DNA from: CAWDVB01 sp963824105
GTDB taxonomy: Bacteria > Actinomycetota > Actinomycetes > Propionibacteriales > Nocardioidaceae
Direction: 5' to 3'
NCBI GenBank assembly: GCA_963824105.1
Contig: CAWGNN010000011.1
Span: forward strand, 434,001 to 498,000
DNA: 64,000 bases
Shown: one piece after another, positions 1-7,561 of the stretch
Layout: each line of letters starts with the position of its first letter
Position numbering within the stretch: the first letter of the stretch is position 1
Notes under the pieces: model-generated
Told to the model about the DNA's origin: nothing
The model's database searches: none
What the model saw: only the letters and a program-made list of their open reading frames with translations
Position numbers and translations under genes: made by a program

Positions 1-82
1 CCACCCGCGCCACGGAGAAGCCGATCGAGGTGTCCATGGTGACGCCGGCCACCAGGATGTTCTTGCCGTCGAGAATGCCCAT
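1..82 (-). CDS. fabI: Enoyl-[acyl-carrier-protein] reductase (NADH), N-terminal part
   Basis: Only the first 27 residues lie in the window; the gene runs off the left edge. The visible N-terminus begins MGILDGKNILVAGVTMDTSI, the conserved opening of FabI/InhA, where the GVTMDTSIGF stretch is the nucleotide-binding loop that replaces the usual SDR glycine motif. The enzyme reduces trans-2-enoyl-ACP in the last step of each fatty-acid (and, in mycobacteria, mycolate) elongation cycle. It starts 9 nt after the fabG stop, so the two are almost surely one mabA-inhA-like operon driven from the fabG promoter. A GAGGAGAGAT Shine-Dalgarno stretch precedes the ATG. Confidence 0.9.
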   Translation of the reverse strand, partial: MGILDGKNILVAGVTMDTSIGFSVARV

Positions 83-91
83 CTCTCCTCC

Positions 92-796
92 TCAGTGCCC
101 CATCCCAAGTCCACCATCGACCGGGATCAGGGCCCCGGTGATGTACGACGCGTCGTCGGAGGCCAACCAGGTGACCGCGCCGGCGATCTCGTCGACGCTG
201 GCGTATCTGCCCAACGGGATCTGGCTGCGGTACTGCTCCTTGAGCTCCTCGGCGAGCACCTCGGTCATCTCGGTCTCCACAAATCCCGGCGCGACGATGT
301 TGGCGGTGATCGACCGGCTGCCAAGCTCTCGGGCGATGGACCGAGCCATCCCGACCAGCCCCGCCTTGCTGGACGCATAGTTGACCTGCCCGGCCGACCC
401 GAGCATGCCGACGACCGAAGACACCAGCACGATCCGTCCCCGGCGCAGCCGCAGCATGCCCTTGGCGGCCCGACGCACCACGCGGAAGGTTCCGGTCAGG
501 TTGGTGTCGAGGACGGACTGCCAGTCGTCGTCGGACATCCGGAGCAGCAGCGTGTCGCGAGTGATGCCGGCGTTGGCGACCAGCACCTCCACGGGCCCGT
601 GGGCCGCCTCGATCTCGTCGAAGGCCCGATCGACCGCGTCCTGGTCGGTGACGTCGCACTGCACGGCAAGCGCCCCTTCGGGGCCCTCACCGGACCGCAC
701 GGTTACCGCGACCTGGTCGCCCTGCCGGACGAAGGCCTCAGCGATCGCTCGACCGATACCTCGGTTGCCACCGGTCACCAGCACCGAACGTGCCAC
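92..796 (-). CDS. fabG: 3-oxoacyl-ACP reductase FabG
   Basis: This 234-residue short-chain dehydrogenase has the NADP-binding motif TGGNRGIG at residues 8-15, NAG at 75-77 and the catalytic tetrad Asn99, Ser127, Tyr140 and Lys144 (YASSK). It reduces 3-oxoacyl-ACP to 3-hydroxyacyl-ACP in fatty-acid elongation. The pairing with fabI immediately downstream is the actinobacterial mabA-inhA arrangement. The start is GTG behind a GGGAGGCGG ribosome site. The promoter region carries a perfect inverted repeat (828-850), so repression by a TetR-like lipid regulator is plausible. All catalytic residues are present. Confidence 0.95.
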   Translation of the reverse strand: MARSVLVTGGNRGIGRAIAEAFVRQGDQVAVTVRSGEGPEGALAVQCDVTDQDAVDRAFDEIEAAHGPVEVLVANAGITRDTLLLRMSDDDWQSVLDTNLTGTFRVVRRAAKGMLRLRRGRIVLVSSVVGMLGSAGQVNYASSKAGLVGMARSIARELGSRSITANIVAPGFVETEMTEVLAEELKEQYRSQIPLGRYASVDEIAGAVTWLASDDASYITGALIPVDGGLGMGH

Positions 797-827
797 GCGC
801 CGCCTCCCTCTTCTCGCCTCCGGGGAA

Positions 828-850
828 CGTACCGGCTACCCACCGGTACG
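828..850 (-). promoter_or_regulatory. Perfect inverted repeat in the fabG promoter (putative operator)
   Basis: Two 8-bp arms, CGTACCGG and CCGGTACG, flank a 7-nt spacer 32-54 nt upstream of the fabG GTG. One arm overlaps a TACGTT hexamer (826-831 on the minus strand) that could be the -10 box. This geometry is typical of a TetR-family operator. The regulator is not identified. Confidence 0.5.
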
Positions 851-861
851 CCGAATCATCC

Positions 862-1074
862 TTACTCGTCCTCGAGGCGGAAGCCCACCTTCAGCCCGAC
901 CTGGAAGTGCTCCACTTCGCCGTCCTTGACCTGGCCCCGCACCTGGGTGACCTCGAACCAGTCGAGGTGACGCAGGGTCTTGGAGGCCCGCTCGATGCCA
1001 TTGCGGATGGCGTGGTCGATGCCCTCGGGAGAGGTGCCGACCAGCTCGGTGACCCGGTAGGTGCGATTGGACAT
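862..1074 (-). CDS. Dodecin family flavin-binding protein
   Basis: This 70-residue protein matches dodecins, small beta-alpha-beta-beta proteins that assemble into hollow dodecamers and bind flavins (bacteria) or CoA plus FMN. It begins MSNRTYRVTELVGTSPEGID and keeps the conserved core in which a Trp (HLDWFEVTQVRG, residues 37-48) stacks on the isoalloxazine rings. The length is standard for the family. The start ATG has a good GAAGGAGACACC ribosome site. It lies upstream of and parallel to fabG-fabI with 65 nt between, containing the fabG operator, so it is probably a separate transcription unit. Likely role: flavin storage or buffering in the cytoplasm. Confidence 0.9.
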   Translation of the reverse strand: MSNRTYRVTELVGTSPEGIDHAIRNGIERASKTLRHLDWFEVTQVRGQVKDGEVEHFQVGLKVGFRLEDE

Positions 1075-1168
1075 GGTGTCTCCTTCTCGTCGCGCCGAGC
1101 CTAGTCGCTGTGGGTCCGCGGGCGATCCTTCCGGAGGTGTCGCCCCGCCGCGGGCGTGGCGGCGTTGG

Positions 1169-1174
1169 TAGGTT
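1169..1174 (+). promoter_or_regulatory. -10 hexamer of a leaderless promoter (MBL gene)
   Basis: TAGGTT lies 7 nt before the GTG at 1182, the actinobacterial leaderless geometry, with no ribosome site between. It supports the internal GTG as the true start. No clear -35 is visible. Confidence 0.5.
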
Positions 1175-1181
1175 GCATCCC

Positions 1182-1745
1182 GTGAGTGCGCGCGTCGATG
1201 TGTTGGTTGAGGGCTACGTGGGAGAGCGCGTCGGGAGCAGCGTGACTCTGCTCCGCGACGCAGACACCACCGTGATCGTGGACCCGGGGATGGTGTCCCG
1301 CCGTGCCGCCATCCTCGATCCTCTCGAGGCGCTCGGGGTGGGAGTCGAAGACGTCACCGACGTCCTCATCAGTCACCACCACCCCGACCACACGATCAAC
1401 ATCGCGCTCTTCCCCAACGCCAGGGTCCACGACTTCGCCTCGACCTATGTCGACGACCTCTGGCTCGACCGGGACGACGGGGACTTCGCGCTGTCGCAGT
1501 CCATCACGTTCAGCCCTACGCCCGGGCACACCGCTGAGGACGCGTCAACGCTCGTGCGCACCGAGTCGGGTCTGGTCGTGCTCACCCACTTGTGGTGGAA
1601 CGCCGAAGGCCCGGCGGACGACCCCTACGCTCCCAGCAGGGACCAGCTCCGCGAGCAGCGTGAGCGCGTCCTCGGCCTCGAACCCCGGTTGATCATTCCT
1701 GGACACGGCGCCCCGTTCACCCCCGGGGACTCCACTCCGCTGTGA
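1182..1745 (+). CDS. MBL-fold metallo-hydrolase, MBLAC1-like
   Basis: This 187-residue metallo-beta-lactamase-fold protein has the metal motif HHHPDH at residues 65-70, a second ligand His at 116 (TPGHTAED) and a last His at 175 (PGHGAPF). Its short, single-domain form resembles the MBLAC1 group rather than glyoxalase II or true beta-lactamases, so a hydrolase function is clear but the substrate is not. The start was placed at GTG 1182 because a TAGGTT -10 box sits 7 nt upstream and because the 24 preceding codons are not family-like. It overlaps the codons upstream of the DUF3099 gene and may be co-regulated with it. Confidence 0.8.
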   Translation: MSARVDVLVEGYVGERVGSSVTLLRDADTTVIVDPGMVSRRAAILDPLEALGVGVEDVTDVLISHHHPDHTINIALFPNARVHDFASTYVDDLWLDRDDGDFALSQSITFSPTPGHTAEDASTLVRTESGLVVLTHLWWNAEGPADDPYAPSRDQLREQRERVLGLEPRLIIPGHGAPFTPGDSTPL

Positions 1746-1792
1746 GCTCCGCTCGCCCGTGGGCGTCGGGTGAGTCGTCGCGGCCGGCGGCG

Positions 1793-1798
1793 TACCGT
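1793..1798 (+). promoter_or_regulatory. -10 hexamer of a leaderless promoter (DUF3099 gene)
   Basis: TACCGT is followed by exactly 6 nt and then GTG 1805. The spacing matches leaderless actinobacterial mRNAs and argues against the earlier possible starts. Confidence 0.45.
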
Positions 1799-1804
1799 GG
1801 GCAC

Positions 1805-2092
1805 GTGGGCATCCGGCGGAGCATCGACGCGCACCGGATCACGTCTGCCCGGCGTGGCCATTCGATCACCTTGGCCTCTCGCGAACGGCGCTACGCCGTC
1901 ACGATGGCCATTCGGACCGCCTGCTTCATCCTGGCCTACGTCTTCCGGGACTCCTGGCTGGTCTGGGTGCTCCTGGCCGGCGCGATCTTCCTGCCCTACA
2001 TCGCCGTCATCGCCGCGAACGTCGGCAGCGAGCCAGATCCGGATCCGTTGCCACCGGTCCCACGTCACGAACTGAGAGGTCCCCACGAGTGA
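1805..2092 (+). CDS. DUF3099 membrane protein
   Basis: This 95-residue protein of unknown function matches the actinobacterial DUF3099 family. It opens with a basic cytoplasmic segment containing HRITSARRGHS, followed by two hydrophobic helices around residues 37-53 and 54-70, then an acidic/proline-rich tail (EPDPDPLPPVP). GTG 1805 was chosen because of the TACCGT box six bases upstream and because family members begin just before the RITSARRG motif. The stop overlaps the GTG of the next small gene (GTGA), so the two are translationally coupled. No biochemical role is known to me. Confidence 0.75.
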   Translation: MGIRRSIDAHRITSARRGHSITLASRERRYAVTMAIRTACFILAYVFRDSWLVWVLLAGAIFLPYIAVIAANVGSEPDPDPLPPVPRHELRGPHE

Positions 2093-2301
2093 GCGAGGTT
2101 CTGATCTGCTCGGCCAGCAGGTGCCACGCCCCCGCAACATGGAAGCTGCTCTGGAACAACCCGAAGCTGCATGAGCCTGATCGCCGCAAGGTCTGGCTGG
2201 CTTGCGATGACCACTTGGACTCGCTCTCGGAGTTCCTCGGACACCGTTCTTTCCTGAAGGGGACCGAACCGATCCCGGCGGAGTCAGCCGCCGATCGCTG
2301 A
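2089..2301 (+). CDS. Small conserved Cys/His protein, probable metal-binding
   Basis: This 70-residue protein is conserved in actinobacteria, where homologues have often carried the label acetone carboxylase; the size and sequence give no support for that. What is visible is a pair of cysteines near the N-terminus (C-x4-CH, residues 7-13) and a CDDH motif at 39-42, which together could hold one zinc ion. The GTG start overlaps the upstream stop. Its 3' end overlaps the convergent moaA gene by 18 bp. Function unknown. Confidence 0.7.
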   Translation: MSEVLICSASRCHAPATWKLLWNNPKLHEPDRRKVWLACDDHLDSLSEFLGHRSFLKGTEPIPAESAADR

Positions 2302-3282
2302 CATCGGACGATCGGGCTGCAGGAACCGCTCGTCGTCGATGCCGTGCCCGGCCCGCTTGACCCGCATCGCCGAGATCCACCGGGTCGCAAGCTCGGCATC
2401 GCTGGCCCCCGCCCGCAGTGCACTGCGCAGATCGGACTCCTCGCGGGCGAACAGGCAGTTGCGGATCTGGCCGTCGGCCGTGAGCCGGACTCGGTCGCAG
2501 TCACCGCAGAAGGGGCGCGTGACGGAGGCGATGATGCCCACCCGGTGCCGACCCCCGTCCACGGTGAAGAGCTCGGCCGGGGCGCTTCCCCGCGGCTCGG
2601 AGGCAGGCTCGAGCCGATGGGTCTCGGCCAGTTTCTCCTGGATCTCGTCGGCCGTGATCATCTCGGCACGGTTCCATGCATGCTGGGCGTCCAGGGGCAT
2701 CTGCTCGATGAACCTCAGCTGGTAGTCACGCTCGATGCACCAGTCGAGCAGCTCGCCCGCCTGGTCGTCGTTGATGCCGCGCATCAGCACCGCATTGACC
2801 TTGACCGGCGTGAGCCCGGCTTCGGCGGCTGCCTCCAACCCGGCGATCACGTCGGGCAGTCGGTCGCGCAGCGTCAGCTTGGCGAAGGTCTCGGGGCGCA
2901 CACTGTCCAGGCTGACGTTGAGCCGGTCGAGTCCCGCAGCAGCGAGCGCCGGAGCGACCCGAGACAGGCCGATCCCATTGGTGGTCACCGAGATCTCGGG
3001 GCGGGGCTCCAGCTCCGCGGTGCGCCGGACGATGTCGACCAAGCCGCGACGGACCAGGGGCTCTCCCCCGGTGAACCGGACCTCCTCGATCCCCAGCATG
3101 GTGACCGCGATCCGGATCAACCGGACCACCTCGTCGTCAGTGAGCACGTCGTCGCTGGGGAGCCAGTCCAGGCCCTCGGCAGGCATGCAGTAGGTGCACC
3201 GCAGATTGCACCGATCGGTCAGCGAGACGCGTAGGTCGGTACCCACCCGCCCGAACCGGTCGACCAATTGTCCGTGCAACAT
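2284..3282 (-). CDS. moaA: GTP 3',8-cyclase MoaA (molybdenum cofactor synthesis)
   Basis: This 332-residue radical-SAM enzyme converts GTP to 3',8-cyclo-GTP, the first step of molybdopterin synthesis. The SAM-binding [4Fe-4S] motif is C25-x3-C29-x2-C32 (CNLRCTYC), and the second cluster is held by C259, C262 and C276. The C-terminal GG needed for catalysis is present. The ATG lies 7 nt downstream of a TAGACT -10 box, so the mRNA is probably leaderless. The 13-mer iron-box-like site at 3309-3321 lies over the expected -35 region, hinting at control by iron supply. No other moa gene is in the window. Confidence 0.95.
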   Translation of the reverse strand: MLHGQLVDRFGRVGTDLRVSLTDRCNLRCTYCMPAEGLDWLPSDDVLTDDEVVRLIRIAVTMLGIEEVRFTGGEPLVRRGLVDIVRRTAELEPRPEISVTTNGIGLSRVAPALAAAGLDRLNVSLDSVRPETFAKLTLRDRLPDVIAGLEAAAEAGLTPVKVNAVLMRGINDDQAGELLDWCIERDYQLRFIEQMPLDAQHAWNRAEMITADEIQEKLAETHRLEPASEPRGSAPAELFTVDGGRHRVGIIASVTRPFCGDCDRVRLTADGQIRNCLFAREESDLRSALRAGASDAELATRWISAMRVKRAGHGIDDERFLQPDRPMSAIGG

Positions 3283-3289
3283 GGAGGCC

Positions 3290-3295
3290 AGTCTA
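3290..3295 (-). promoter_or_regulatory. -10 hexamer of the moaA promoter (leaderless)
   Basis: On the minus strand TAGACT is followed by 7 nt and the moaA ATG. There is no separate ribosome site. Confidence 0.5.
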
Positions 3296-3308
3296 GGCGG
3301 AGTTCGTG

Positions 3309-3321
3309 AGGTGTGCCTTAC
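3309..3321 (+). promoter_or_regulatory. DtxR/IdeR-like iron box upstream of moaA
   Basis: AGGTGTGCCTTAC occurs here and, reversed, at 18385-18397 in the sufR promoter. It resembles the core of the DtxR/IdeR box (TTAGGTTAGGCTAACCTAA) but is not a perfect palindrome. It covers the expected -35 of moaA, so binding would repress. Confidence 0.4.
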
Positions 3322-3366
3322 CCCCGTCTTAACCCGTGGCGATCGCCCTGCTGGGCAGCGGCACCC

Positions 3367-3699
3367 TCAGGCGAGCCGCGAGACCGCCTCGCGGGCGTCC
3401 CCGCTCTGCCCGGTCTCGATCCTGATCTCCATCGTGGTGAGCATGCGCACCATCCCCGCTCCCATATGGTCGACCGCGACCGCCTGGACCCCCTGATCGC
3501 GCAGGAAACGGGCCACGTTGGCGTGATGGGAGCCTTCGGTGCCGGCGTCGTGCGAGGCACCCCAGCCGACCTCGTGCTCGGTCCACTCGGTGATCGCGCC
3601 GTCCTGCACATCACCGACCGCGACCCGGTCCGCGCGACCCCAGCGCGGGTCGATGCTGCCGGACGTGGTGATCGCGACGCAGAACCTCATGTCGCCCAT
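3367..3699 (-). CDS. NifX/NifB-domain (dinitrogenase iron-molybdenum cofactor type) protein
   Basis: This 110-residue protein has the single alpha/beta fold of the NifX/NafY/NifB-C family. Conserved signs are the opening MRFCVAITTSGSIDPRWGRAD, the acidic/His-rich middle (GASHDAGTEGSHHANVARFL) and VDHMGAGMVRML near the C-terminus. Nitrogenase members carry iron-molybdenum cofactor precursors. No nitrogenase genes are present, so this is one of the orphan members whose cargo is unknown. It lies 84 nt upstream of moaA on the same strand, the only context linking it to metal cofactors. The ATG at 3699 is preferred because the family starts at this point; GTG 3705 is an alternative. Confidence 0.75.
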   Translation of the reverse strand: MGDMRFCVAITTSGSIDPRWGRADRVAVGDVQDGAITEWTEHEVGWGASHDAGTEGSHHANVARFLRDQGVQAVAVDHMGAGMVRMLTTMEIRIETGQSGDAREAVSRLA

Positions 3700-3755
3700 G
3701 GTCACACATCCTGCTGTTCGCCCGCCCGCCGACCCGGGTTCCACCGCCGCTCCTC

Positions 3756-3761
3756 TACGCT
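3756..3761 (+). promoter_or_regulatory. -10 hexamer of a leaderless promoter (SURF1 gene)
   Basis: TACGCT is followed by 6 nt and GTG 3768. No ribosome site intervenes. Confidence 0.45.
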
Positions 3762-3767
3762 TCCCAG

Positions 3768-4541
3768 GTGCGGTTGTTGCTGACGAGGCGGTGGATCCTC
3801 TTCGGCCTTGTCGTGATCGGGTTCGCCTACCTCGCCTACCGCCTGGGCTGGTGGCAGTGGCACCGGCTCGAGGGTCGCCGCGAGTTCAACGCGCAAACCC
3901 AGCAGAACCTCGTCGCCCCTGCCGTCCCCGCGAGCCAGCTGATGACCGCGGGAACCGAGCCCTCGCACACCGACGAGTGGCGCGTGGTGACCGCCATCGG
4001 CACCTACGATCAGGCCGGCACCGTGCAGGTGCGCTACCAGTCGAGGGACGGCCAGCTCGGCGTCGATATCGTCACCCCGCTGCGGCTCCCCGACGGCAAC
4101 GCCGTCCTGGTGGATCGCGGTTGGGTGCAGACCAACTCGACAGGAATGGCCGTCGCCGACCTGCCTGCACCCCCGACCGGTGAGGTGTCGGTGACCGGGT
4201 GGCTGCGCATTGACGGGACCGGTTCGTCCACGACGGTCAGCTCCGGGTCCACCCGGGCGATCTCCAGCGTGCAGATCGCCAAGACCTTGGACTATCCCGT
4301 CCTCACCGGCTTCGTGGACGCGACGGCCGAGCAGCCGGGAGCCGCCCAGCCCCTCGAAACGGTCAACCAGCCCACGCTGAGCGACGGGCCGCACTTCTTC
4401 TACGCCCTGCAGTGGTGGTTCTTCGCGATGATGGCCATCGGCGGCTACATCTACCTGCTGATCGATGAGCGCCGAAAGGCACTGTCAGCTGGCGCGAAGC
4501 AGGCCGCCGTCGACGGGGATGGCAGCACCGGAGACGAATGA
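3768..4541 (+). CDS. SURF1-family cytochrome oxidase assembly protein
   Basis: This 257-residue membrane protein has the SURF1 plan: one transmembrane helix at each end (about residues 8-25 and 206-224) around a roughly 180-residue exported domain. Family signatures seen are WWQWHRLEGR after the first helix, VLVDRGWV near residue 110, and LQWWFFAMMAIGGYIYLLIDERR at the second helix. SURF1 helps insert heme a into cytochrome c oxidase subunit I, which fits with ctaA and ctaB elsewhere in this window. GTG 3768 is a leaderless start. The last 57 nt overlap the convergent SDR gene. Confidence 0.9.
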   Translation: MRLLLTRRWILFGLVVIGFAYLAYRLGWWQWHRLEGRREFNAQTQQNLVAPAVPASQLMTAGTEPSHTDEWRVVTAIGTYDQAGTVQVRYQSRDGQLGVDIVTPLRLPDGNAVLVDRGWVQTNSTGMAVADLPAPPTGEVSVTGWLRIDGTGSSTTVSSGSTRAISSVQIAKTLDYPVLTGFVDATAEQPGAAQPLETVNQPTLSDGPHFFYALQWWFFAMMAIGGYIYLLIDERRKALSAGAKQAAVDGDGSTGDE

Positions 4542-5240
4542 CGCGGCCGGGGACAACACGAACGCCGCCATCTTGCCGAACTCCTCGGCCTCGCCGTACC
4601 GCCGGAGCGGGACGTTCTTCTCATGCGCGGCCCGGGAGGCCTCCGAGTCTCCGGTGAGGGCGTCCAACTCGGCCACGCGCGCGGTGGCGAACCGTCCGGG
4701 CAGCAGCGAGTTGACCCGGATCCCCTGCGGTCCCACCTCGTCCGCCAGTTGCTTGGCGACCATCGCCAGGCCCGGACGCAGTCCGTTGGACGTGGCCAGA
4801 TGCCTCAGAGGCACCTTGACGGAGGTGGAGAGCACGAAGGCGATGCTTCCGCCCGATGCGAGGCGGTCCGCCAGCCGTCGGGCGACCCTGACGGCACCCA
4901 GGAACACGGAGTGGAACGCCTGCTCCCACTGCTCGTCGGTCGTGTCCAGAACCGGCGCGGCCGGAGGACCGCCGACGGAGATCAGGCCCCCGTCGATGCG
5001 GCCCCAGCGCTGCCAGGCTGCCTCGAGCAGGTCCGGCGTGGCGGGATCGGCGTTGTCAGCGACCACGCCCTCGGCGGCGTCCGGCCCCAGCAGCTCAACG
5101 GCAGCGGCGACGCGCTCGGCCGTCCGGCTGCTCACCACGACACGAGCCCCGTCGGCCACCAGTGCCTGCGCTGTCGCAAGCCCCAGTCCGGCGGTGCCTC
5201 CGGTCACCGCGTAGACGCGGCCATCCAGACCGAGATCCAT
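4485..5240 (-). CDS. SDR-family oxidoreductase lacking the catalytic Tyr-Lys pair
   Basis: This 251-residue short-chain dehydrogenase-fold protein has an intact dinucleotide-binding motif, TGGTAGLG at residues 14-21, and the usual PVDGG C-terminal signature. The active-site block is atypical: after the Ser of STSVKVPLRHLATSNG the expected YxxxK is absent, replaced by SNGLRP. A subgroup of FabG-like SDRs shares this change, so it is a real family rather than a sequencing error. It should bind NAD(P) but cannot use the standard Tyr-Lys mechanism. A strong GAGGAGAACGG ribosome site precedes the ATG. It converges on and overlaps the SURF1 gene by 57 nt. Confidence 0.8.
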   Translation of the reverse strand: MDLGLDGRVYAVTGGTAGLGLATAQALVADGARVVVSSRTAERVAAAVELLGPDAAEGVVADNADPATPDLLEAAWQRWGRIDGGLISVGGPPAAPVLDTTDEQWEQAFHSVFLGAVRVARRLADRLASGGSIAFVLSTSVKVPLRHLATSNGLRPGLAMVAKQLADEVGPQGIRVNSLLPGRFATARVAELDALTGDSEASRAAHEKNVPLRRYGEAEEFGKMAAFVLSPAASFVSGAAIPVDGGLLRAS

Positions 5241-5319
5241 CCGTTCTCCTCAGCTCGTGGGGCGCGCCCCTCAACACATCCAGCACTTCCACTACGTCTC
5301 AGCGATCGTCGCACAGCCC

Positions 5320-5344
5320 CCGAGGCGGTTCGATCTGGCCTCGG
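5320..5344. promoter_or_regulatory. Inverted repeat in a divergent intergenic region
   Basis: CCGAGGC and GCCTCGG are separated by 11 nt in the 212-nt gap between the divergent SDR gene (start 5240) and the small Cys-rich gene (start 5453). It could be an operator or a chance GC-rich repeat. Confidence 0.25.
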
Positions 5345-5452
5345 CACGGCAAGACGGGACCTTCGGCCCCCAGACTCGTGACCCTTGCGGGGATGGAGCG
5401 CGGACGCCCGCCCGTTAGGACCGAGTAGAAGGGCACTGAAGAGCGGAGTGGG

Positions 5453-5653
5453 ATGTCGTCAACCTCAGCGGAACGGGCGTCGCAGCCTGAGCCGCAGTGC
5501 CCCATCCGGATCGGTGAGCCGTGCTCCTTGTGCATGCCGGGCGCCAGCGGCCCGCAGGACTGCACCTTGGTCCAGCTCGTGATGACCGATCCTGACCTCC
5601 GCGAGGAGCTGGCCAGACTCCGCCGCGAGTTCGCCGACTCCTCGCGGTCCTGA
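5453..5653 (+). CDS. Small Cys-containing actinobacterial protein (DUF6767-like)
   Basis: This 66-residue protein carries the block CPIRIGEPCSLCMPGASGPQ followed by DC at residues 37-38, i.e. four closely spaced cysteines that could bind zinc or a small cluster, then a short helix DPDLREELARLRREF. I recall it as the DUF6767 family; no function is known to me. The ATG has an upstream AGCGGAGTGGG ribosome site. It stands alone between divergent and convergent neighbours. Confidence 0.7.
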   Translation: MSSTSAERASQPEPQCPIRIGEPCSLCMPGASGPQDCTLVQLVMTDPDLREELARLRREFADSSRS

Positions 5654-5698
5654 CCTGGCGAGGGCTGGGAGCCGGCCGGTGACAGCCTCTCCGGCAGG

Positions 5699-7561
5699 TC
5701 AGGTGGTCGCGAACTGCGTCCGGTACAGGTCTCCGTAGAGTCCGCCTTCGGCCAGGAGCTCAGCGTGGGTACCGGTCTGGACGACCCTCCCCTGGTCGAG
5801 CACGACGATCCGGTCGGCGTTGCGGATGGTGGAGAGCCGGTGCGCGATCACCAGCGAGGTCCGGCCCTCCAGCGCCGTGTCGAGGGCCCGCTGCACCGCA
5901 ACCTCGGAGTCCGAGTCGAGGTGGGCGGTTGCCTCGTCGAGGACCACGATCGACGGCGCCTTGAGCAGGAGGCGGGCGATGGCCAACCGTTGCCTCTCCC
6001 CGCCGGACAACCGGTAGCCGCGGTCCCCGACGACGGTGTCCAGTCGGTTGGGAAGCCCTTCGACGAGCTTCCGGATCTGCGCGGCCTCCAGGGCATCCCA
6101 GATCTCCGATTCCGACGCAGTCGGGCGAGCGTAGAGCAGGTTCTCGCGGATCGAGTCGTGGAACATGTGCGCGTCCTGGGTGACGTAGCCGACGCACGCC
6201 TCCAGAGACTCGAGCGTCACCTCGCGAACGTCGGAGTCGCCCACCCGGACCGCCCCGTCCGTCACGTCGTAGAGCCGGGCCACCAGATGGGTGAGCGTGG
6301 TCTTGCCCGCCCCCGATGGCCCGACCAGGGCGACCATCTCCCCCGGATCGGCCCTGAAGGAGACCCCGTGCAGGACCTCGCCGGTGTCGGGGGCGATCTC
6401 GCGGGCCACGACCTCCAGACTCGCGAGCGAGACGTCCTCCGGGCTCGGATAGGAGAAGTGCACCCCGACGAACTCCACCGAGGCCGCGGAGGCAGGCAGC
6501 TCGACGGCGTCGGGTCGCTCCTGGACCAGAGACTTCAAGTCGAGGACTTCGAACACCCGCTCGAAGCTGACCAAGGCCGTCAGCACGTCGACCCGGACGT
6601 TGGAAAGCCCCTGCAAGGGGCCGAGCATCCGGGTCAGGAGGGTGGCCAGCGCAAGCACGGTCCCGACGGTGAGGTGCTGCTGCACGGCGAGGTAGCCCCC
6701 GACCCCGTAGACGAAGGCTGTCGCGATGGCCGGCACGAAGCCGAGACTGGCTGCGAAGATCCGCGTGACGAGCGCAATCTGCACGCCGAGGTCGCGCACC
6801 ACCGCGACCTTCTCGGCGAACTGGACGTCCTCCTCCTCGCGGCGCCCGAACAGCTTCAGCAGCATCGCGCCGGCAATGTTGAATCGCTCGGTCATCGCGT
6901 TGCCCAGTGCTGCGTTGCCCTCCATCTGCTGACGGGTGAGTCCGGCGAGCCGGCTGCCGACCCAGCGCGAGACCAGGAGCAGCAAGGGGAACATCGCGAT
7001 CACGGCGAGGGTGATCTGCCAACTGAGGATGAACATGGCCGCGCCGACGACGACTGCGCTGATCGCGTTGGAGACAGTGCTCGACAGCGTGGAGGTGAAC
7101 GCCCGCTGCGCACCCATCACGTCGTTGTTCAACCGGGAGACCAGTGCTCCGGTCTGGGTGCGGGTGAAGAAGGCAAGACTCATCCGCTGCACGTGGGCGA
7201 AGACCGTCGTGCGCAGATCGAAGATGAGCGACTCACCGATGCGGCTCGACAGGTACCCCTGGATGACGCCCAGCCCTGCGTTGAACGCCGCGACGCCGGT
7301 CATGATCATGGCGATGGTGACCACGACGCGGACGCTGCCCGCGATGATCCCCCGGTCGACGATGCGAGCAACCAGGAGCGGGTTGACCACGACCAACCCG
7401 GCGTCGACCACCGTCAGCGCCAAGAAGACACCGATCCTTCGGCGCTGAGGCTTGGCGAACTCGAGGACACGCCGGAAGGTCTCGCGACCGATCTTGCGAT
7501 CCAGGGCACTGCGGTCGGTACGCATGTGGCGCCACGCCGGCCCCATGCCTCCGTGAGTCAT
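5699..7561 (-). CDS. ABC exporter, fused permease and ATPase
   Basis: This 620-residue protein is a half-transporter of the MsbA/LmrA type. Six transmembrane helices occupy about residues 40-330, followed by an ATPase domain with Walker A GPSGAGKTT near 415, Q-loop GYVTQDAHMF, signature LSGGERQR near 519 and Walker B VVLDEATAHLD near 539. Such proteins homodimerise and export lipids or drugs; the substrate cannot be told from sequence. The start overlaps the stop of the upstream crotonase gene by 4 nt (ATGA), so the two form one operon read from the leaderless promoter at 8374. No partner half-transporter is nearby. Confidence 0.9.
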   Translation of the reverse strand: MTHGGMGPAWRHMRTDRSALDRKIGRETFRRVLEFAKPQRRRIGVFLALTVVDAGLVVVNPLLVARIVDRGIIAGSVRVVVTIAMIMTGVAAFNAGLGVIQGYLSSRIGESLIFDLRTTVFAHVQRMSLAFFTRTQTGALVSRLNNDVMGAQRAFTSTLSSTVSNAISAVVVGAAMFILSWQITLAVIAMFPLLLLVSRWVGSRLAGLTRQQMEGNAALGNAMTERFNIAGAMLLKLFGRREEEDVQFAEKVAVVRDLGVQIALVTRIFAASLGFVPAIATAFVYGVGGYLAVQQHLTVGTVLALATLLTRMLGPLQGLSNVRVDVLTALVSFERVFEVLDLKSLVQERPDAVELPASAASVEFVGVHFSYPSPEDVSLASLEVVAREIAPDTGEVLHGVSFRADPGEMVALVGPSGAGKTTLTHLVARLYDVTDGAVRVGDSDVREVTLESLEACVGYVTQDAHMFHDSIRENLLYARPTASESEIWDALEAAQIRKLVEGLPNRLDTVVGDRGYRLSGGERQRLAIARLLLKAPSIVVLDEATAHLDSDSEVAVQRALDTALEGRTSLVIAHRLSTIRNADRIVVLDQGRVVQTGTHAELLAEGGLYGDLYRTQFATT

